Origin: Collybia mongolica
Taxonomy: Eukaryota; Basidiomycota; Agaricomycetes; Agaricales; Clitocybaceae
DNA length: 64,000 bases
Reading direction: 5' to 3'
Assembly (NCBI GenBank): GCA_013420905.1
Contig: JAAXNY010000004.1
Span: 4,916,731 to 4,980,730 of the forward strand
This document shows, one piece after another, positions 58,501-64,000 of this stretch (positions are counted from its first letter, which is position 1; the number at the start of each line of letters is the position of its first letter). The position numbers and the translations under genes are program-made. The notes under the pieces are model-generated. The model did no database searches. It saw nothing but the letters and a program-made list of their open reading frames with translations, and had not been told where the DNA came from.

Positions 58501-59495
58501 GCAAGGCAGCATGGCGGACCTGTAGCAACGGGATGGGATCAAGGAAGGTAGAGATGCTGCATGTGACACACCTCAACGCTGTAACTATCCTGAAGTCCCC
58601 GTTGGAAGACCCCCAAAACCGCATCTGTCTGCAAGTCCATCACCAAGTTCGGGCACCCCGCAAACACCCTATATGCGCTCTCCCTCAGCGCCGGGGCCCC
58701 GACTCCAGTCTGTCCTTCCTCTGCCGCCCCGCCTTGGACCTGCGTCATGCTGAACGCCTGCGCTTGCAAGGCGTGCCACGGTCGCCCACGAAGCATGCCC
58801 TGCGCGGCGAGATCGCACACCGTGTCGACGCTTTTGCGGCGGACTGTGGACGCTGGCTCGTGCGATAGAGAGTGGAGCAAAAGGCGTTCGAGGGTGGTAA
58901 GAGTTTGCGAGGAGAGGTGGTCGTAGAGCGTGAGCCTGGGGGGTGGATGGGCCGGGTTCGGTGCCTGAGGATTTGAAGATGGCGCCGGACGGAAAATCAG
59001 GCGGCGTAAGAGGACTAAGGAAAACGAGCGCATCTGAATGCGTATCCATCAGTGACGGGTTGTGATGGAGGGCATGGGAGGATTCGATCATTGGCCCCCC
59101 ACGACGCCAACGACCTACGTTCCTCTGGCAATCAACCTTGGAACACCCTCTTTCATAGCTGGCACGCCCTTCGTCCACAAACCTCCCATGATGCCTACGA
59201 AACTAAACGGAAAATGGAAACTCACTACTTCAGTATCTGCGGTGATGGCAAACTGCGCCAACGCCAGCAGGTAGAGCTCTGGCGTATGCGCCAGGCGTTC
59301 ATTGACAGCTTTCTCTGCACTAAATAGAATGCAGTTGTCAGTACCAACTCGCGCCACCAACGCCCATGATACAGACGAGAAAACAGTCAAAGATGAAAGG
59401 ACCTACTTTGAACGGATCTCGTTATCCCCCAGGACGAGATTGGAGAGAATCTGTGTAAGTTCTGCGGTAATTTCAGCAGGTACGACAGGCTCCAT
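55506..59495 (-). CDS. Importin-5/Kap121 (Pse1)-like karyopherin beta
   Basis: Nuclear import receptor made of HEAT repeats. The ATG at 59495 gives MEPVVPAEITAELTQILSNL. After short introns: FSLVLLRRLIFRP, RHAALLASVAYLTA, an acidic segment FDDGEGEDGAESLDTWLNDD, then LYEQSLDRLACAMGGRSVLP, RVRHAGLMAIAAIAEGTG, HPRVRYAACQCVGQLCTDLE, HAHAAAALINFCEG, and TLPCLKFHFHDGVREAC. These are in the order of importin-5. Ran-binding and cargo surfaces are inferred from the family. An extra Gly/Ser-rich insert lies near 58200-58050. The last exon ends VKDLGFNTWDSEEEEDN, about 200 residues before the usual end of animal importin-5. I saw no continuation downstream. Confidence 0.85.
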
Positions 59496-59818
59496 TAGTG
59501 TACTTCGTGCAAAATTGGCAAGAGACGCGCAGATGGACGCTGGGAGGTCAAAGCTTTTGGGCTAAGCAAAAAAAATCGGATAACATTTCTCTCCTCGGCG
59601 ATAATAAAAATCGGCTACTAAATAATACTTTTGTGGGATCACATGATCATTTATCTCCTTGACCAACGAGAGCCGTTTGCCTTTGCCTATTTGATCCCTC
59701 CACGTATTCGAAAGCTTCAAGTCTCGCCGCTAGCGTCGAGCTTAGGTGAACAGTCATAAAGTAACGCCTTCTTCGACCCGATTATCACTAACCCGTCTTC
59801 TTACTGACCCCTTTTCCA

Positions 59819-60137
59819 ATGGCGAGCCAGGGCCTTCTGACAAGACAGCTTGTATGTTGTCGTACACTTGATGATCTCAGCCAATACAAAGCAACAGCGC
59901 CCGTGGGGTCATGGGTTCCCCACCCGGCCCATCACTCTCAAGGTCGTCGCAAATCCTACCCTTTTTCCACATGCAGCTGATTTAGAACCACGGGTTCCAT
60001 CATTTCGGTGTCAACTTACGGCATTCAGAAGCTCGACAACATATCTAATTCCCGCAGCACACCTCGGCACGTCGTTTGATCTGATAAACTGCCATCGACA
60101 AAATTATTGTCAAGACCTGACCTCTCATAACCGCTAG
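59819..60137 (+). CDS. Hypothetical gene divergent from karyopherin
   Basis: The ATG at 59819 gives MASQGLLTRQL, then a GTATGT donor. After AAAG at about 59890 it continues in phase (QQRPWGHGFPTRPITLKVVA, then PHAADLEPRVPSFRC) and ends at 60137. It has a mitochondrial-leader-like start. No family is recognised and the C-terminal part may be read-through. It shares the promoter region with the karyopherin. Confidence 0.35.
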
Positions 60138-60533
60138 TCTTCGCCTCGAATACTCGAACGACACCTTCATGCGTTGGGTGAGTTCAGATCGCAGTCATCT
60201 ACGTCCTCGTTTCACCATCGCAGGCCGGAGATACAGGAATCTACCGTATTACGGCATCAATCTACACAGGGCAGAAATGTTTCACCAGGCAGGTTTTATG
60301 TCTCTTTAGGTACACACTGGTCCAATATACTAACCTTTTTCTATCAAATCAAAGGCCTAAGGAAATAGACTCTCGGAACATGACTTTCTCTCCCAGAAGA
60401 CAGACGCCCCGATATCAGATATCCGCGTTACATCAATTACTCTATCGCAGAGGTTTATGCGACCTCTTGAAGAGTCTGCTGTAGCTGCGAACCACTGACA
60501 CCTTAGCAATGACCTCAAGTATACGTTTAGGGT
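60138..60533. other. Intergenic before subtelomeric repeats
   Basis: No supported gene or repeat seen. Confidence 0.35.
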
Positions 60534-60631
60534 GGAACGAGCAACCGAGCGAAGCGAGGTTGCGAGTGACTTTGGTACGATGAGTTGCGTTACAAACAAG
60601 CAACAGGGTTGGGGGAATCCCCCACCCGACC
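60534..60631 (+). repeat. 98 bp direct repeat, copy 1
   Basis: Identical over 98 bases to 62136-62233 by eye. It contains two potential hairpins: GCAACC/GGTTGC around GAGCGAAGCGA, and GGGGGAATCCCCC. It is followed by TTTTAGGGTTA. Confidence 0.9.
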
Positions 60632-60689
60632 TTTTAGGGTTATGGGGCTATTTTTTATTGGACAGGGATTGAACAGGGATTTAAATTAC

Positions 60690-61010
60690 AGGGATGAGCA
60701 GGGATTGGGAGTAGGGATGGGCAGGGATTGGGAGCAGGGATGAGCAGAGATGAGCAGGGATTGGGAGCAGGGATGAGCAGGGATGGGCAGGGATTGGGAG
60801 TAGGGATGGGCAGGGATTGGGAGCAGGGATGAGCAGGGATGAGCAGGGATTGGGAGTAGGGATGGGCAGGGATTGGGAGCAGGGATGAGCAGGGATGAGC
60901 AGGGATTGGGAGTAGGGATGGGCAGGGATTGGGAGCAGGGATGAGCAGGGATGAGCAGGGATTGGGAGCAGGGATGAGCAGAGATGAGCAGGGATTGGGA
61001 GTAGGATTGA
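60690..61010 (+). repeat. G-rich minisatellite (GGGATGAGCA / GGGATTGGGA)
   Basis: About 320 bases of variant units such as GGGATGAGCA, GGGATTGGGAGCA and GGGAGTAGGGATGGGCA in higher-order array. It is G-rich on the same strand as the telomere and could form G-quadruplexes. Confidence 0.9.
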
Positions 61011-61075
61011 GAGACAGATGGAATTCCTTTCCATCATAGGTACAGTTCATTCAACTTTACTACTACTACCATTGT

Positions 61076-61590
61076 ACTTCTGAGTCTATCATGTCTACTT
61101 TCTTGAATAAACATACTAGCACATGAGGTTCGACGAACCTCGCATCCTTGAGTCCATGTTCCCTAATGCCACAATAGGCTGATGAGGATAAAAGTGAAGA
61201 GTCTAAGAGATTTGGCATTGCAAGCCTCAGCTCGCTCTATTTTATCACTACTATTGACCATCAATCAGAGCCCACCAAATGAATTTTCTTGATAACAACA
61301 ACAATTCTGGTGTGAGGTTCGTCGAACCTCACATTTACTTCTGAGTCTATCATGCCTACTCTCTTGAACAAACATACTAGCACATGAGGTTCGACGAACC
61401 TCACATCCTTGAGTCCATGTTCCCAAATGCCTCAATAGGCTGATGAGGATAAAAATGAAGAGTCTAAGAAGTTTGGCATTGTAAGCCTCGGCTCGCTCTA
61501 TTTTATTACTACTATTGATCATCAATCAGAGCCCACCAAATGCAATTTCTTGATAACAATTCTGGTGTGTGAGGTTCGTCGAACCTCGCG
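61076..61590. repeat. Two ~260 bp tandem units with palindromic boxes
   Basis: Unit 1 starts near 61076 and unit 2 near 61337 (offset 261) with small differences. Each contains the 17 bp palindrome GAGGTTCGWCGAACCTC twice, at 61125, 61314, 61386 and 61571. A fifth near-perfect box is at 61630. Confidence 0.85.
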
Positions 61591-62135
61591 TTTCCGAGTA
61601 ACAACACTTCCAAATGCTCCAATAGATGCGAGGTTCCACGAACCTCACATTTTGTTCACTGGTGTTTGCTGGGTGATGAGAGAGACTATGAGACGAGACT
61701 CTATGAGCCTCGCTTCGAACGCGAGAAAACCGGGGATGATGTGTTTGGTTTGGTTGGTTGGTTTGGTTAGAACTGACCGTCTGACGGTCCAATGCGAAGC
61801 CATGAAGAATACAGCAGTAACAACTAAGAAACTAATTAGACGACAAAGTGTGGCGCGGGCAGAGCTCAGTGATCCTCGAAATCAACTTTGTGGAATGCAA
61901 TTCTAGGTGATAGACACCACCTTGACAATTCTATCTGAGGTCAGAAGAACTCGAGTACACCAATAGCCCTAAGTAATGATGAGATAACTAACTAGAATAA
62001 TAGCAAGATCACCGAAGGGTGGAATGAGTTTTGATGAGCCTCGAGAATGGCACACCTGGAACTCGATAACGAGTGGCCAATCCCGTTTGATAACCTACTC
62101 AACCTACTCACATTATTTTAGGGTTAGGTTAGGGA
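61591..62135. other. Subtelomeric sequence between repeats
   Basis: Contains the fifth palindromic box (61630-61646) and ends with the interstitial telomere words TTAGGGTTAGGTTAGGG at 62118-62134. No gene seen. Confidence 0.4.
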
Positions 62136-62233
62136 GGAACGAGCAACCGAGCGAAGCGAGGTTGCGAGTGACTTTGGTACGATGAGTTGCGTTACAAACA
62201 AGCAACAGGGTTGGGGGAATCCCCCACCCGACC
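62136..62233 (+). repeat. 98 bp direct repeat, copy 2
   Basis: Identical to 60534-60631; preceded directly by telomere-like TTAGGGTTAGGTTAGGG. Confidence 0.9.
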
Positions 62234-62608
62234 TGTTTCGTATAAGTACTCATCAGGCCTGTTTGTTAATGTTTAATCAGTTTCTCCGCTCGCGCCGCCG
62301 CACCGTTACGGCGCGCGCGCGGTTTTTCCGAGCGACCACAGCGTAAACCCCTCAGACACATGTTGCGCCATGTGAGGGGGTGTGCGCTGGCATGCGCGTT
62401 CGACGCGCATGGAACGCGGTCCATGTTGGCCCGCCCTACCTTAGTATTTATCCGATACGCGGATCAATTTCGGTTAGCTATTCACCGACGCGGATCAATA
62501 AAGAAGATGGATCTCGTGCCTGGATCTTATCTTCTTTTAGCCGCGCTATACTTAGGCGCCGGGCCCCATCGGCCCGGCTACTTAGCCTTTAAGGTTAAAG
62601 GTTAGCGG

Positions 62609-62619
62609 TTAGGGTTAGG
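62609..62619 (+). repeat. Interstitial telomere motif
   Basis: TTAGGGTTAGG; a second copy is at 62686-62696. Confidence 0.7.
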
Positions 62620-62696
62620 CTATTATTCGTTAAAATAAAAGACCGTTAGCTGGTCGTTTCGACGGTTAAGTCGAAGCTACGTACGTTAGGGTTAGG

Positions 62697-63202
62697 ATGT
62701 TCCAACGGCCATCTAAAACCGACATGTCCCAGATTTTAAACAGAGCTTCTGGTAAACGTATGTAGTGAGTGGAAAAACTGGGAGAATAGACAGTTTTTCA
62801 AGGAGTTCTTACGAGAATTGACACTTAGAGTGATTCAAGCGGGGAGTTGCTACTAGGCGACGTCCCTTAAGACGAAATAGATCTTTAAACGAGGTTCAAT
62901 TTTACAGGGGGAACCCAATCCCCAACCTCAATCAACTTGGGCGCTATTACTTTTCGTAACCAGCCGGAATCCACCAGCATGCTACGCCTCAGATAGATAG
63001 ACTTATACCAAAGATCAAGAGGTAATCGTTCCGTAAAGGAGATCAACTGCGCGGGGTGAGCCGCGACAGGTGTGGGGCCTTAGCCCACAAGATCATCAAA
63101 AGTTATTTCACTTTTCGCTGAGCACAGACCATAAAGTGCAACAGGAGCTGCATTGCGACCGGTTTCCTAGGCCATCACCTCTGGGGATACCAAAGGCGCA
63201 GA
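62697..63202. other. Subtelomeric, no gene seen
   Basis: Flank downstream of the telomere-adjacent ORF; nothing recognised. Confidence 0.35.
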
Positions 63203-63844
63203 TTAGAGAGTTACTCCAGTAGGGTCCGCGTTCACTCCGAGCCTAAAACCTTGGTTCCAAGCAAGGACGAAGGGGTCCAACTCTGAGTCCGCACGCTCGC
63301 GCGTGTGAATGGTTTCGATCCGTTCCCTGTTCACAATGTTAGGAGTGGGGTTTATAGTTCTTACTACCGTATTCTGGGGGTTACCCACGGGCTCATTGGG
63401 TACAGCCTTTCGTGCTGCATCCTTGTCTAAGTGTTCGATAACAATCTTTTTCCAAAGATTTACGAGGTCGAAGAGATTGAGGGTGCGTTTGCGGCTGACA
63501 ATCCATCGGCGCTTTAGGATATCTAGTTTCCGTATATCTGGTATTGAGGTCGTCGTACCGTTAGTGACCTGAAGACGCACAGTGTACGCCTCCGGGACTC
63601 CATCGGCCAACTTGCCCAAAGATCCAGATAATTGTGGGAACTCTATGGGGGGTAAGCGATTCCCCTCCGTAGCTGCCTGGTTATGGTTTAGCCATAACGA
63701 CCAGAAATCCGTGATTGTGTTACCCAATTCTCGAGCAGAGAAGTAATTCCAAGCAGTATTGAATTCAGACTTAAGCACCAGAACACTGTCTAGCTCTCCA
63801 GAACCCTTAGACTCTGATAGACGTTTCTGCCATCGTTCTGCCAT
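63203..63844 (-). CDS. Unknown telomere-adjacent protein, 213 residues
   Basis: The first ATG is at 63844 (MAERWQKRLSESKGSGELDS), 34 bases from the telomere repeat; the frame is open upstream to the repeat edge. Other segments include ARELGNTITDFWSLWLNHNQ, VPEAYTVRLQVTNGTTTSIP, LKRRWIVSRKRTLNLFDLVN and NRERIETIHTRERADSELDP, ending at 63203. The composition is protein-like and there is no signal peptide or membrane segment. No family is recognised. A CAG/TGG splice-acceptor-like site lies just upstream, so it may be the 3' part of a gene cut off by the telomere, or part of a telomere-associated element. Confidence 0.5.
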   Translation of the reverse strand: MAERWQKRLSESKGSGELDSVLVLKSEFNTAWNYFSARELGNTITDFWSLWLNHNQAATEGNRLPPIEFPQLSGSLGKLADGVPEAYTVRLQVTNGTTTSIPDIRKLDILKRRWIVSRKRTLNLFDLVNLWKKIVIEHLDKDAARKAVPNEPVGNPQNTVVRTINPTPNIVNRERIETIHTRERADSELDPFVLAWNQGFRLGVNADPTGVTL

Positions 63845-63878
63845 ATTGACCGAAGTCCACTGCAATACTAATTTCACT

Positions 63879-64000
63879 GGTTAGGGTTAGGGTTAGGTTA
63901 GGGTTAGGGTTAGGGTTAGGTTAGGGTTAGGGTTAGGGTTAGGTTAGGGTTAGGGTTAGGGTTAGGGTTAGGGTTAGGGTTAGGGTTAGGTTAGGTTAGG
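63879..64000 (+). repeat. Telomere, TTAGGG with TTAGG variants
   Basis: 122 bases to the window edge, G-rich strand running outward, so this is a right chromosome end. The order is TTAGGG x2, TTAGG, TTAGGG x3, TTAGG, TTAGGG x3, TTAGG, TTAGGG x7, TTAGG x3. Confidence 0.97.

Noticed and set aside
60655..61050. Proline/serine-rich proteins encoded antisense to the minisatellite
   Set aside because: The frames are a by-product of the short G-rich tandem repeat.
61125..61646. Reading the GAGGTTCGWCGAACCTC boxes as tRNA T-arm fragments or bacterial LexA-type operators
   Set aside because: No cloverleaf can be built around them and the genome is fungal; only a palindromic repeat is supported.
60534..62233. 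A long-terminal-repeat retrotransposon bounded by the 98 bp repeats
   Set aside because: No TG..CA ends, primer site, polypurine tract or coding sequence lies between them.
63845..63877. Extending the telomere-adjacent ORF to a start at 63877
   Set aside because: That codon is GTG; the first ATG is 63844.
1..64000. CRISPR arrays, operons or bacterial features
   Set aside because: Introns, a telomere and Pol III tRNA structure show a eukaryotic nuclear chromosome; no regular spacer-repeat array was seen.

Overview
The window reads as the right-hand end of a mushroom-type basidiomycete (probably Agaricomycete) chromosome. The last 122 bases are TTAGGG/TTAGG telomere repeat running outward on the + strand. 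Genes carry many 45-80 base introns with fungal GT..AG junctions. The transposons (hAT elements and a Tnp2/Plavaka-type element) and the gene families (HsbA-like, sedolisin, CFEM, fungal G-alpha) fit such a fungus. No species can be named.

Layout. 0.5-5.4 kb: an HsbA-like secreted-protein gene split by a complete 4.1 kb hAT element (here hAT-1), followed by an intron-containing tRNA-Asp. 7.3-16.1 kb: a minus-strand cluster of small secreted, Ser/Thr-rich, probably GPI-anchored proteins that I cannot match to a named family (A, B and broken C). A Tnp2/Plavaka-like element lies inside C. 17.9-20.3 kb: an intact sedolisin (S53 protease). 21.3-25.2 kb: a complete second hAT family element (hAT-2). 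25.4-28.5 kb: two convergent small heat-shock protein genes, one ending at a nonsense codon. 29.2-32.8 kb: an LTR fragment, then an inverted second copy of the 8-15 kb cluster holding intact gene D, and a tRNA-like relic. 33-40 kb: gene-poor, with decayed coding-like pieces. 40.2-41.8 kb: a heterotrimeric G-protein alpha subunit. 42-48 kb: gene-poor, including a diverged tandem repeat. 48.0-52.0 kb: a second hAT-2 copy, inverted relative to the first, with its own target duplication. 52.3-54.0 kb: a decayed coiled-coil gene. 54.2-59.5 kb: a CFEM-domain protein gene and an importin-5/Kap121-like karyopherin. 60.5-64.0 kb: subtelomere with a perfect 98 bp direct repeat, a G-rich minisatellite, a ~260 bp tandem repeat with palindromic boxes, interstitial telomere motifs, an unknown gene 34 bp from the telomere, and the telomere.

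How it fits together. Housekeeping-type genes (G-alpha, karyopherin) sit beside fast-turnover material: cell-surface and secreted proteins, recent hAT insertions, inverted duplications and pseudogenes. At least three genes have been damaged or rewired by mobile DNA or point mutation: HsbA-like, family gene C and hsp20-1. Calls of identity and splicing were made by eye from the sequence; no database search was run.
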